Assembly: GCA_914767715.1 (NCBI GenBank)
Contig: OU612067.1
Location: 7,502,001-7,566,000, forward strand
From: Membranipora membranacea
Taxonomy: Eukaryota > Bryozoa > Gymnolaemata > Cheilostomatida > Membraniporidae
Reading direction: 5' to 3'
DNA: 64,000 bases
Position numbers and translations under genes: made by a program. The notes beneath the pieces are model-generated. The model was not told the DNA's origin. It ran no database searches and was given only the letters and a program-made list of their open reading frames with translations. This document shows positions 22,451-34,504 of the stretch, piece after piece. The stretch's first letter is position 1. The number at the start of each line of letters is the position of its first letter.

Positions 22451-25444
22451 AATTTTTTATCGTTATTGGCCAGCTCTCATAGGTGGCTGACTTTGACTTC
22501 TTTTTATGGCAACATTTTCCGATGTTTATGGAATTTAAGGCTTATTGCGTGATGTTTGGATTCCTTGCAGAAGTACATCATTAAGATGGTACATTAACAA
22601 TTAACATTAAGGTGGTCATTAACAATGGTACATGAAATAAATTTTTGCATGGAATGGCGTCTGAGAAACTAATTCTGGGCACAAATGGCAGTGATAGTGA
22701 ACAATTTTCGCCGTTGATTCAAACTGTGGCGTTTAGCCTAACTTTTTCAAGCGGAAGTATATATTTGCTTTGCAAAGATGGGTCATCATCACAAAACCAG
22801 TCCAAAGGCTGAAAAACCAGATAAATGTTTTGAGTCAGGTTGATTGCTGATAGAATTGGACCCAGATCCAAAATTTTTGCTGACTGTATTAAGTGTCTAA
22901 ATGTAATGAAAGACGCAATTGCAGGATGCTTTTCATCACATGTACTGCGAAAATCTTAATTTTTACCTGTCAAGTCTTTGAATCGTACTCCATATGTTAG
23001 TATATTGTTTTAGACTTTGACAGCCGGTGATTTGAATAATTTCTTTTTTTGGATCAGTACAGATTCAAGGTCAAGTGCCTATGAGCATAAAATATCGGGT
23101 CCTTTCCTGGTAACGTGATTTTAATCAAGGATGTACTAAAGAAGAAGCAAAAAAAAGCTTTTACAAATGATGTTAAAATTTGTATTGCGTAATGCACACC
23201 AACAGGGAACTGATTGAGGAGAAAGGTGAAAGGCCAGAATCGCTGGCATCTTTATACAGACAGAGGAGTGAGCTCATGATGTTCTCACTGCAAACCAACA
23301 TAGCAATGTGGATAGTAATTCGATAAGATAATTTTGCAAATTGTTCTTAAGTGCGTATACGCTTTGGAAATCTGATTTCCTTTCATTATATGCGATTGAA
23401 AAGCTGGGCATAGGATTTCACGCACAGACTACGGTTTTTCAATTTCCCCAGTTACCAGGGAGCACAACTACAGACTTGAACTCCTTGTTTAAAATTTGTC
23501 CTGGAAAACAACCGTTTTGTACACATTCTACTGCCTTTCCTGTTTATTTGACAGAAGCGCAGAGATATCTTTGCAATAAGATGGACTATAGTTGATTTGT
23601 TATTTCATTCCACTGATTGACCAGGACAGAAAGCATCGGATATTCTTCCTGGAACTGCACATGACAATCAGCACTCACAAATAAAGCTAAGTACTGTTCA
23701 ACGGCTCCCATCGGCCATCATTAACATACTGGATGGTACATTTGAAATATAAAGTTACATCAACCTCTAGTCATATGCTTTGAAATGATTTTGATCTCCT
23801 TGTGAGATCAAAAGTATTTAGATATTGAGATTACGTGCATGATCATGTTATTTGACAAACAAGTTTCCCACAATGCCGTTTTCACAGTGATGAAATTATA
23901 AAGTTAAACACATGCACACAGTCCTTGTCTCAATTTGAGGGGATATGAGGAGTCAATTGTGCCATTGAATAAGAGGACAACAAATTTATATCTACTCTTC
24001 ACCCAACAAACCCACTTGGGATGTGTTTTGTACACCATGATATTGAACCATGTTCCTCTCGCTAGATGGGGCAATTGCCACCTATTGGTACTGCACTACA
24101 AACCAGAGTGCCTGTATTTTGATGTCAAAATTGACAATTTGTATAAATCGACTATTGTGTCTAAGTTGACATTTACATGAAAGATCAAGACATTTCATCG
24201 AAACAGCATACACTTTAGCTTTCAAACAGAAGTGGCTGACTATGGTGCCTATCGATGATTCAACAGACAAGGTTGTTCATCTAACAGAATATCTGTTGGA
24301 AAATTTTAGAACTTTCACCACCTCAAATTGGCTGGTCCGGTTTTCTTAGTCAGTAAACTTTGGCCCAAAAAGACCATTTAAGCCAAAGGATTTCCACTCT
24401 AGGAAGCTGGTTACTTTCCAGTACGACATTGGTTTTGACTGGCACAATTTGTTGGTGACAAAAGATGGTATAACGTTGAAAACTAACGGAAACTTATCAA
24501 GACCACTGTGACATAGTGCAAAGTTATGGGGGAAAATTGAAGGAAATTTCTTCGTTACCACTAAAAATTGCCTGAGATTTTATGGCCGGATTTTCCCCTA
24601 GTAAAGTCTCTTGTGACACAATTTGGGAGTCAGATTCATTTAAATGATTCAGAGACTACTACTAATCCTGTTTGAAGGCTGATCATCCCCACGATCTAGA
24701 GATCAACAGTTGCGTTTGGAGACTAATCTTGAAGCCAGTGACTAACAATCACTAAGATTTAATTTCTCACAGCTGGGGTGAATCGGTATTCGCCAAAATG
24801 TCGGCGTCCTATTCTTCGCCAAAATACCTTACTCAGAATTATTTTTATTCAAAAATGATGACCTTTTACTGGAATTTTTTGATGTGTTGTACAAATAAAT
24901 ACCTGAATCAAATGATGAAGTTGCAGCCCGTTGATTGATTAGGCAGCAATAATTGACATGAGAAAAAAATTAATATCATGGCATTTTTTTTTCTTGGCTC
25001 GTTGTTAATAGTCAACGAATACAGCATTCCATCCATAGTGTGGCCATCCTCCAATAATCATTTACATATTTTCTCTCCGTTGAGATAAATTATCGAATAG
25101 CACTCACCGTTCCTAACAAACAAAAATCGAACATAAAATACCACTCGTAGACCACATGTGAGGGGAAGCGACTCAAAATTACCGGTACACATACAATCAT
25201 GCAGACAAAATATTATCACCAATTAAGAGTACTGTGCCAATGTGTGAACATGGATATGATTTTGTTACACAGTGTGGCATACTGAGTACATAATTTTTAA
25301 ACTCAACATGACAAACAGGCATCAAACAATTAAGTATCTGTTACGTATATTCTTCAGGATATATAACTTTGAGGTGTCATATTTTATTAGGATAAAGTAA
25401 ACAATTTCATCACTCCCGGCAAACCAAACTTTTTCTCAACCCAC

Positions 25445-25990
25445 CTGGTATGGGCATTACATTGGAAATACAATCTCAGGCAAAATTGCACCATAATAAA
25501 CGCCTTGTCCAACATTCTCTCTTTAAAAAAATTTCCCTCTCGTTGTACATTTATGAATGGAAAGTCATCATCGCCTGCAACAACTAACAGTATGTGAGTT
25601 TTGAATATGGAGAAGAACTTGAATCTGATAAAAATAATCTTGTTCAGTTAAGTTGAGTTAAAAAGGTCTCTGTAGGTACAGGCTATATGGAGCTTCATGT
25701 TCTAATAAAAAGTTTTTATTTATTATTGCGATTGCAATGATCCAGCTGAAAATGTGTGTTGGCTATCAGCAGCTAGTGAGCGGCGATCTATCTGTTATCC
25801 TGAATACTTGAGCTCTTTCTCTATTTTTGCCTACATTTCCTGTCCGTATCTAGTTGCCGTATTGCCATTGAATGTTGAGTACAGGAGTCTCTTTACTAGG
25901 TTTGAGAGGTTTTCTGTCTGTATAATAGAAATGCATCGTGGAGTCTTGTCAAAATAATTGTAATCCCAGTTTTTTACATGGTAGTGCATA
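25445..25990 (-). pseudogene. YqaJ-type exonuclease remnant (unit 2)
   Basis: Same pieces as at 1743-2294. The N-terminal frame is further broken by a TAA where unit 1 has TTA. Confidence 0.5.
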
Positions 25991-27349
25991 ACTTATATAT
26001 TGGTGAACTAGCTTCATTATAGATGGTAATTAAGATAGAATCGTCAGAGCCAAGCTCAACAGAGAGGTGAATATGGCACAGCATACAAACCCCACATGTA
26101 CTGTTAACTGTCATCAGTTAAAATGATTATTAGTATGAATCGCTGGTCACAGTGCACAACCTTGTGTCCATCAATTCGGCACCGCAAACTCATGAATGCC
26201 TTAGCGAGGTTTAAGGTCTGGCTTTTAGGTTTTTGAGATTGCGCGCCAAAATATCCAGCTCAACCTACCAAATAATGTTATTCAAATCAATATATATTTT
26301 GATGAACGAAAATTAATGATATAGAAAGGCAACAACAATACAGACACATCCTCTCAAAGAGCCTACTGTCAATTTACCCCTATGAAGTCAAGAGAAACAA
26401 TATCATATTCAGTCCTTAGAGTTCATAGCCTGAACACAGATGAAACAATATAAAACACCAATACCACAACCGGATTTGTGTAGCCTACCTTTATTATAGT
26501 AATTAGGATGGAACCGACGCTATCAGTACCACCATCTCTTCTTTCTCTCTTACCAAAGTCTACGGTTTCCAAACACAATTCCTTATATCATCGGCTAGTG
26601 TTGTGAGAATGTCCGGATTTGTGCTCTTTGTGGGTTCTTCTCAGCTTTACGGCAAAAGTTACTGAATTGCGCATTCTATTTGTTGTAAGCCGGTTCGGCT
26701 GTCAGCACCAACAACCGCAAAAAACCTTCATTGAAACATAAACATAAACAAAGGTAAATGTAACCGAGAGCAGCATTAGAATAAGGAACAGACTTAGTCT
26801 CAAACGCTACCAATACTAAGGATTGATCAGTGGGCTACGGAGTTGTCATCTTAATATCAATGAGGGGGAAACTCTCTTCTTTGCAAGGAGGCTTTAATAG
26901 TGGTGTCATAAGGGAGTTTGGGATGTATGACCAGGAATAATTCCATTCTTCCTCGTATGAAAAATTGTCCAGAACCTTGCTGGTTTCATGTTCATAATCA
27001 TCTAATCTATTGTGCAATAATGGATAGTAGACATAAAATAGTAAATCCATATGACAGTTATATGTCATATTACTTGTGGTGGAGTCCTAAACTGTGTTTT
27101 CCCAATGACAGCAATGTCAGCTATTTCTCCCTCTCTATCTCCTGAGGCTGACCATTCCTTGTTCCGCCTCTCTACCATATCACTCTTTGTATACTCCTAC
27201 TTCGCCTTCCCAACCATCTCCTCATAGCTATCACATGTCATCTAAATGCTAATAAAAAGAGTGTAATTTTATGCTTGTCAAAAATGTCACAAAATCAATT
27301 GATGTAGCACCACCCTAAACTTAGTCTAAGTGCTCAAACGGCTGCAAAG
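25991..27349. other. Unit spacer, non-coding (unit 2)
   Basis: No gene seen. At about 27060 it runs through the point where unit 1 holds the 4.9 kb element; the joint here reads TATATGTCATA. Confidence 0.55.
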
Positions 27350-27479
27350 TTAGTTCAAGCGCTCAAACTGTGCCGGGAAAGCTGAGAGCTTTCCCCACCA
27401 TCTACCATTGTCATCTTGCTCCCATTCAATGACGTACGGCCTCTGGCCAGATGCCTGCATCAGTGGATGTCTGGATTGC
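27350..27479 (-). CDS. Conserved terminal exon, unidentified (unit 2)
   Basis: Same exon as 8594-8723 with a good TTATTCAG acceptor. Substitutions include EHD to EQD, PAI to SAF. The stop position is the same. Confidence 0.35.
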
Positions 27480-27891
27480 CTGAATAACAAAATTTCGAAG
27501 TTTTCGGACACAGGCTACAAAGAAAGTGTTGTCAAACTAAACCCATGTCGCTGCCATAGAATCATTCTGACAAAGGCAACATGTGAGAGACCTGTGAAAA
27601 TCGTCTACTGTTATCCCCTGGTAAACCAACCTCTCGGCATTTTTATACTCAATAGTTACTGGGGAGCTTGGATGAGCGTGGACAACATCATAATAAATGA
27701 TGCTGTTAGGAGAAGCAGCTAGTAGAACACCTTGGCCTTCAACTCCAACCGAGCCCCGAATGGCTCACAGATATCTCACAAGCTCTCTTGGACATTAGTC
27801 ACTCAACAAATTTATTCTCATTTGGGCCATCCTGCTCTAATCTATATGCCGTCACAGCTTTTGGCCTTAGAAGGTGTATAAAACAATGATT

Positions 27892-28574
27892 TTACAGTGT
27901 TTTTGGAGAAGTTTTTAATCGCATGTTACAGATGGTCCCAGAATCGTCAATCGCTGTATCACCTGTCTTTTTGCCAAGCCTCACTTGAGCTGTATAATAT
28001 TCCATCTTTAATTTTAGCTCGTCAAAGATCAAACAGCAATCTTTTGCAGATTGTTTGCCATATGTAACAACTGGAACATAAAGAAGGCGACATGGTATTT
28101 CAATCTACAAACAGAAGGTTGACAAATCAACAGCATTGTAAAGATGTGACAACAGTCTGGTCAATCATTTTTTTACTTTATTCCATTATTTTGATTAAAA
28201 CAGGAGACTTTGAATAAGGAAGCTATCATCAGTATTTATAATCTTTGGTATCATTTGTAAAAAATGGTACATCAGATTTTCTATCTTATTCTTGACTGTT
28301 AGTTTGACCGGAATCGTTGTTAGACTAGCTAGCTATCTTTCATAAATAATCCAGGTGAGAGGTGGTTTGCATAGAGCTTCATATCAGCAGATCAAACTTT
28401 TCTTAATTTTTTGACAATTTACATACCTATTAGTCATGATACCCTGGGAGAGTCCAGCTTGGTTCTTTCAGTGGTACTTGTGCTGATGTAGCAATCCTGG
28501 TTGAATGCCCTTTCTGACACCTCGGCATCAGCTGTGAATTGAACACGCCACGTTATTTTATGAAAGAACTGCAT
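27892..28574 (-). CDS. Small two-exon gene, intact in unit 2 (unidentified)
   Basis: Exon one 28574-28443 (44 codons from ATG: MQFFHKITWRVQFTADAEV to TKLDSPR) joins through a weak donor (GTATCA) to exon two 28104-27892 (acceptor TTTGTAG), which reads IEIPCRLLYVPVVTYGKQ, CCLIFDELK, RLGKKTGDTAIDD and stops after TSPKTL: 114 residues in all. The exon two frame is also open in unit 4 but truncated there. It is broken in units 1 and 3. No signal peptide or known domain is seen. The exon two frame is better supported than the link to exon one. Confidence 0.38.
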
Positions 28575-28775
28575 TTTAACCATTGAGGATTGCTGACCTA
28601 GAAATTACACATTGAATTTCAAACCTTATTCCTATAATATAAATATGTAAACTCTTTATGTAGTTAACTAGGGTATCATCAACAGATATCTTGTATGAAA
28701 AGGTAACTCAGAATCATTATATTGTGTAGAGCCACAGCCTGGTCACCTCGCACTCTTTATATATGGTAGCATAGT

Positions 28776-29045
28776 TTAACTACCATATTTTAGTAGGTAG
28801 GATGCTAGGTACGCAACAGGATACTGGGCAATTACAAGACCAGCAAGCTGAACAATCGTACTTTTAAGCCATAAGAAGTGTTTCTCATGTAGAAGTCTAT
28901 CATTTGGTGTAAAATAAACTTCATAATATAACATATAATCTGAAACCCTATTAAATATAAAATATAATATACAATCGGATTTCAGATTAGTTTTCAGACC
29001 AGACAGCCGAGTAGAAACCGTATTGGAGGTAGTTTCCCCCCTCAC
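28776..29045 (-). other. Open frame, unit 2 copy, doubtful gene
   Basis: Counterpart of 9986-10255. It stays open, but is AT-rich and hairpin-containing. Confidence 0.15.
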
Positions 29046-29411
29046 TTCCCCACACGATGCCCATGAGCAATAATGTCAAGTTAAAGGTAAACTGTTCATT
29101 GTATGTTTGGCAGACTTTTTTTGTAATGAACAATAAAAAATATCATGAACAAAAGAAAACGACTAAAAGTAAAGTAGTCGAACAAATCATGATATCATCA
29201 TTGTGGCACATTGAGGTAAAAATATATACTGTGTTGTGTATAGTGAATATCGTTCATTTCAATGAGCTATATGAACTATATGGATTGTTTATTGAGTATA
29301 TCAGTCAGTATTGACGGTTTCTCAATGGAAGATTTAAATATCTACAAAAATAAGGCAGATCCACTAAAATCCCTGAAAATGCAGGTATAATTAAATATTT
29401 AAACAAATCTA

Positions 29412-31141
29412 CTACTGGTACATATTACCAGCCCAGACTGGGAACGGATGTAGAATTTCTCGGGAGTTAGAAATGCAGGTGACCGCAGTATTCTGAGAGG
29501 GTTCCCTGGTTGGTGGTTTGTCCCCTAAAGGTTGATGGATAAGTGGTCAGTAAACTGAATGCTGTTCAACTGATTGTTGGTACAATGGGGATCGATAGAC
29601 TGTCGGCTCATATACAGTTTGTTGGGACTCAATTGACACATACAGTGTAGGATCATACACAGCTGGCTCATACATGGCTATGGGAGGCTCGTACATGGCT
29701 ATGGGAGGCTCGTACATGGTCATGGGAGGCTCGTATGCTGGTGCTGTCTCCTCATTCTCATCTGTATCTGGAGGAGTGGATGAAGGGGTGACTGGTGAGT
29801 GCACGGTGGATCCATCATCTGATGATTCCTTCATCGCCTCATACGTCTCATTTATAATATCTACCTCCATATCACACTCGTCTTCTTCCCACTCTGACAG
29901 CTGCTGTGAGTGGCTGTCAGTAGGTGAACTGCCTGCATGGAGACTAGCACAAGGAGGGAGATAACTGTCAAACTGCCTTGCTGGTGTGTAATCTGTGTTG
30001 CGATGTATTGTCTGCTCATGTACAAGTTCAGACGGTTCTACCGATGCCAGATCAGTGAAGAACTGCGTGTAGTATCTTGGTGGTGCATATACATCGGGCT
30101 TGTGCTTATGAGCTGAATTTAGCTGTGTGAGTTCGTGCATTGATGGCTCAGGAGTAATAGGCTCTTGTTTTATGGCCGGTAAACAATCCATGACTTGGCT
30201 CTCATGATGTTCTGTCTCCTCTGTGTCAGCACTAGCCGACGACTGACCGGTGAAATCACTGAGAGTGACCGTGTGAGGTTAGGATTCACATTTCTTGAGA
30301 AAGATTGTTGGTTTGGCGAAGAAATTAGTGTGTGAGGCTTAGATTCAGAGGAAGATTTGAGATCAGTATATGCCTTGGTGAAAAAATTGGTTAGTGTCAC
30401 GGTATGTGGTTTAGATTCAGTTGATGTCTTGAGATCGCGTTGCGAATTAGAGAAGGGAGTTGGTGCAGCACATGGTGTTTGTTTGACCTGATGTGTGCGG
30501 GAATGGTCAACTGGTCTTGGCAGAGTGGAGACTAGATCTGCATACGCAGGTATGGCAATGGGAGGATTAGGATCAGAATCAAGCTAAAGAATAAAAAGGT
30601 CAGGAGGTCACCAGATATTCATGAGGGGTTACCGACTCAAAGCTTTACTATAATGAGGGGATGTGAACAGATGCTAATGTTTCGTGGGTGGTAGGATGAA
30701 TACTAATGGCTGATTTAACACTAGAGGGATAAGACTGGTATGAATCTCAATACGAGACAATGTAAGGCTATCATAGAGTGCATTGGTTAGCGAGGTAGAG
30801 CTCTCTAGAGTGAGATTTTATGACATTATGAATGCATTGTGACTAGCACAGAGCGTCAAAGTGTAGAGGGCTAGATTAAATTTAACTCTCTCCGTTACAA
30901 AAGTTTATTATGCCAAATTCCTCAGATTTACATTTATTGCTGGCTACAATTACTACGAGCGGACACTAGTCCATGGTAAATAAGATAAAAAACTGTAGTA
31001 AATTTTCTATTACTGCGAACAATGAGGGGGCGGGAGGATAATTTCCTTTGCAAATGGTTAACTTACCAGATATTGGTCAGATAAAGGCCCAAACAGACCG
31101 CCATGTTGGCTCCTTTCACCTCGCCTTTTCTTAAAAGAAGT
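29412..31141 (-). pseudogene. Last two STP exons, unit 2 (broken)
   Basis: Exon 31141-31067 is intact. The long exon 30583-29412 has a 10-base deletion near 30330, which shifts the frame in the SKPHT repeat region. A stop codon replaces Lys in CESKPH (about 30278). A second stop replaces Gln in the Tyr-Pro repeat region (about 29548). The middle frame (30191-29548) stays open, with IKQEP and an extra MYEPPIA repeat. As in unit 1, no upstream exons exist. Confidence 0.75.
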
Positions 31142-31189
31142 CTAAAATATCAAATAGGTTTGATTAGACCATAGAGAGATATTTTGAAA

Positions 31190-31250
31190 ATTAGTAGAAG
31201 TAGATTGGACTTGTGATCTCATGATCCGTGTTTGATTCCCGGCGCCGGAT
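31190..31250 (+). repeat. tRNA-like remnant (unit 2)
   Basis: Same sequence and place as 12362-12423. Confidence 0.4.
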
Positions 31251-31269
31251 GTCATCATTGACACATTGA

Positions 31270-32975
31270 AAATGAAAACTGCTTTTAATAATTTTCCATT
31301 CAAGTATCTATGAAACTTTCAGTCATACTAGCAATGGATCTGGTTCTGATCATTATGTTCTACATGATGGAGCTCTGCATTAAGTTTCTTAGCTGGCCAA
31401 TGTGCAGTGTATTCCAGTGTGTGCATAACTAGGGCAGAAATGTGTTTTGAATCCGGTCATGAACTGCAGTTATTGCCTTCTTAGATCAAGTCCAGGTCTG
31501 ATCAGGTTTAAATTTGATTGTACCTGATCACTCATCAGTTGTAAACCAAATTACTTGTTCAATGTACAACTAGTTGGACAAAGCAGCATCCCATACCAAG
31601 ATCGAACTCAGGTTCTGGTGATCAGTAGTACTAAATGTTAACACAAAGGCAACTATATAATTAATATGTAATTAAAAGAAAAAACCTCATAGGTGTGTTT
31701 TTGCATCCATGTGAAGATAACCTTTGTTATTTTCATATCAAAATCAATTATTGGAATTGGTATAGACTAATCTCTATATGGTTTCTCAAGTCTTGTGCTT
31801 TGGATTTGCAGTGACAACTTGAACTAAGTAGGACTATCACTCTATGCTTGTACTGTGGTACTTCCTGTTGGGGATAAAGTGGTTTTACCAGTGTTCAGCA
31901 AAGAGCAGGTTCACGCGCACCCGTACTTCGTACCCCATTACTTCGACGATATGTACTTATGGGTAACATGTTATTGTGCGACTGCTTTTGGCTGTTTCTG
32001 AACTATCAATAACAGAAAATCCACAAAGTTTCTACAGATACTGACTCTGACATAATCATTCTGAGTTTTTTGGAATGAAAATGATTGGATCTTTCTGTTT
32101 ACCGTCCAGTTTGTCGGCAGTGTAGCGGCAGTTATCCGCTTATTGGCCAAATGTATGTAGAGGCACTTTCTCCTCTTTGCAATTATCTATAAAACCTACG
32201 ATGAACAGCTGGTAACGTCTAACATTTCAAATAAATAGGAGCAGGCTGTCACTGGACTATATGGTATTTTGGCCCAGGTAAATCATACAATTGTAGTTTG
32301 ACCCTTTGTACGACCTCCCTGGTCACACATGAAATGTTGTTTTGACTCATGGATTATGGCATTGGTAAATTATGGTCTTTTGATGGCTCTTTTTACAGAT
32401 GTGGTAAATGCTACAATGGGGTTACAACCTATAGTACAATTGCCATAGCTGATGTTAGATATTTGCAAGAAGTATCAAGTCTCCTGACTCTCAAACTATT
32501 ATCTGAACATTGTCCTTGATCGAACCCCCTCCACCATCAATTGAATAATGTAAGCATCTGGCACACATCATAGACGTTTACACAATATTCATACATCTAT
32601 ATATCTACTATCTTAGCTCTGAAAATATTTACAATGTATCTATACTGGCTCAGATGCACCAACTGCCTCAATCGATGAGGGATTGTACTATTTACATGTG
32701 TGCATTTTGTTTGATCTGCGGGTGGCCATGATTATTATATATCTTTAGTTGGTCAGTGTCAAATGCTCATCAAGATATTCTCAATAGAGGTCATATTGTC
32801 CAAGGGTTTTGACAGCTGGCTGCAAACTTTGAGAAAAAGAAACTTGTTGACTATAATAAACAAAGAAGCCAAAGAAGTTCAAGTTTGATGTTGAGGATAT
32901 ATTATTTAGAAATTTCAGTATTGTATAGCATAAAGAAAGTGTGCAAAATCGGTCATCGGAATTTAAGATTTTTGA
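31270..32975. other. Spacer between STP exons and lectin B
   Basis: No gene seen; counterpart of 12430-14135. It has a 12-base insertion near 32052. Confidence 0.5.
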
Positions 32976-33009
32976 TCATTCCAGATCATCCCTACTTTTA
33001 GTAGCTACA

Positions 33010-34402
33010 TCATGGTCTTGTTTCACAAATATAAAATCTGGAAGTATTGGTACATTTACAATCATTCCATAATCCGTCAGTCTTTGCACAAACACATGAC
33101 TCATTTCCATTGCTGTTGTCAGGCTCATCTTTTCTCCATTGTGATGCAAACTCAGGGAAGCGAGCTGGATCATCTCTATCCCAAAAGTTTGAAAAGACAA
33201 ATCCAGAAAAGAAAAATGTCCTCGTAAATGTATTCTCTTCAGCGCCGATGAAAATGAACTGTGAGGCTGAAATAAAAACAGTAAGACTTCAAATCTTTTC
33301 ACCACTTGCTTGTACCTATTAGGGCAATGCTGTGTCATGATAATTTATGTGATCTGATTGTTAGGCAAACCTGTTGCTGATGGTGTAGATCAAAAATCAA
33401 TAGAAGACTTTATATGCTGAAATGCTTAGTTATGCTGTAGTTAACCCTAACAAAGGAATGTGGGGCTTACATACTTGTTACGTAATTTTGTAGAAAACTT
33501 TTGAGGTTGGCTCTTCTCCATGCATTTTCTCCCGTAACCAATCGGCCTTTTAGTGATAGACAGGAAGCTCTAGCACCAGTGATATCTGCCTTTGAAGTAC
33601 TGATCCTTAGACAAGATGTACCCTGAGGATTGGTTACAGTAGTAAAGCCATCTGGACAGCCCGTAGCCTCAACTGTTAATAAAATGTTTCACAATGTTAT
33701 TGAGTGTGGTTGTATCAGAGACTATAGATATATCTATAGTCTCTGGTTGTATTGTCATGGAAAAGTTCCTATCGGGTGACAGTGTCTTCAAAATTCAAAG
33801 TGAAGAACAGTAATAAAGGGTAAGATCCCTTTTTCTATTCTATTAAGACACTGGCTGATAGACAGAAGTTAAAGTAGTAATCAAAATCCTAAACAGAATG
33901 ATTCAGTCAATGAATACAAAATGGAACAAATATACATATTGGTTATGCACATATATATATATATATATCATTTCTTGCCTTTGGAAGTTTGTAACCAAAA
34001 TGCCAACAAAGTTATAAATGAAGCGTCTTTTTTCTTTTCCTCATCACAAAAATTATGATGTTTTGTAACAAGGGAAGAAGACAAAAAGTTCTTTATCTTC
34101 CGAACAATTTGTGTGCACCTGTTGTGGGAGCGGATAGTTTGGACCAAGAGTTGAAAGATATATTCACTGCTTCCTCTATTAAATACAGTTTGTAAGGACA
34201 GGTGTGTCTATAGATACACCAAATAAAGTTTCAACTGATTTGAACCCATCAAATTTGAGTGAAAAGTAATATTATTAAATCACACACGTTATAGTCGAAT
34301 ATTGTTTTGGGTCCAAGCTCAACTCAGATATTTCATCGTCAACATACCTGAAGCAGGGGCAAGCTGAACAGCGAGCACTACGATAATAGCTGCAGCAAAC
34401 AT
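33010..34402 (-). CDS. C-type lectin B, secreted, complete
   Basis: Exons 34402-34348, 33672-33475 and 33266-33010 have the same phases and lengths as lectin A and encode 169 residues: signal peptide MFAAAIIVVLAVQLAPAS, CPDGF, EPDNSN, DGLWNDCKC and YICETRP. Changes from lectin A are Leu to Ile in the signal peptide, Glu to Asp in CPxGF, Gln-Asn to Leu-Lys before GRLV, and Thr to Ser at the start of exon three; silent changes are fewer. The first intron carries a 30 bp palindromic insertion absent from lectin A. It is likely a secreted recognition protein. Confidence 0.87.
33716..33745. mobile_element. 30 bp perfect palindrome with 7 bp target duplication
   Basis: The left half is CAGAGACTATAGATA; the right half is its exact complement. 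GTTGTAT stands on both sides, while lectin A has a single GTTGTAT with nothing between (about 14867). It is thus an insertion in unit 2 only, with transposon-like CAGAGAC ends and no interior. Confidence 0.7.
33951..33970. repeat. AT dinucleotide run, expanded
   Basis: About ten AT pairs; the lectin A intron has roughly half that length. Ordinary microsatellite slippage. Confidence 0.7.
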
Positions 34403-34493
34403 ATTATATGCTTGGTGATGAATTGTGTCTGTTAGAATGTACTGATTGACTGCACTGATGGTGCTCAAATGAAGATGTTACCTCAATCCCACA

Positions 34494-34501
34494 TTTATAT
34501 A
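34494..34501 (-). promoter_or_regulatory. TATA box of lectin B
   Basis: TATATAAA at the same distance from the ATG as in lectin A. Confidence 0.65.
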
Positions 34502-34504
34502 TGT

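Larger units (their letters stand above)
18900..24970. other. 6 kb block present only in unit 2
   Basis: The same flanks are contiguous in unit 3 (about 41224). No terminal inverted repeats or target duplication were identified at the block ends, so the mechanism is open. Inside are the element at 20073-21082 and diverged internal repeats at 21246-22450. The remainder (18900-20060 and 22450-24970) holds no gene I can support. Confidence 0.6.
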
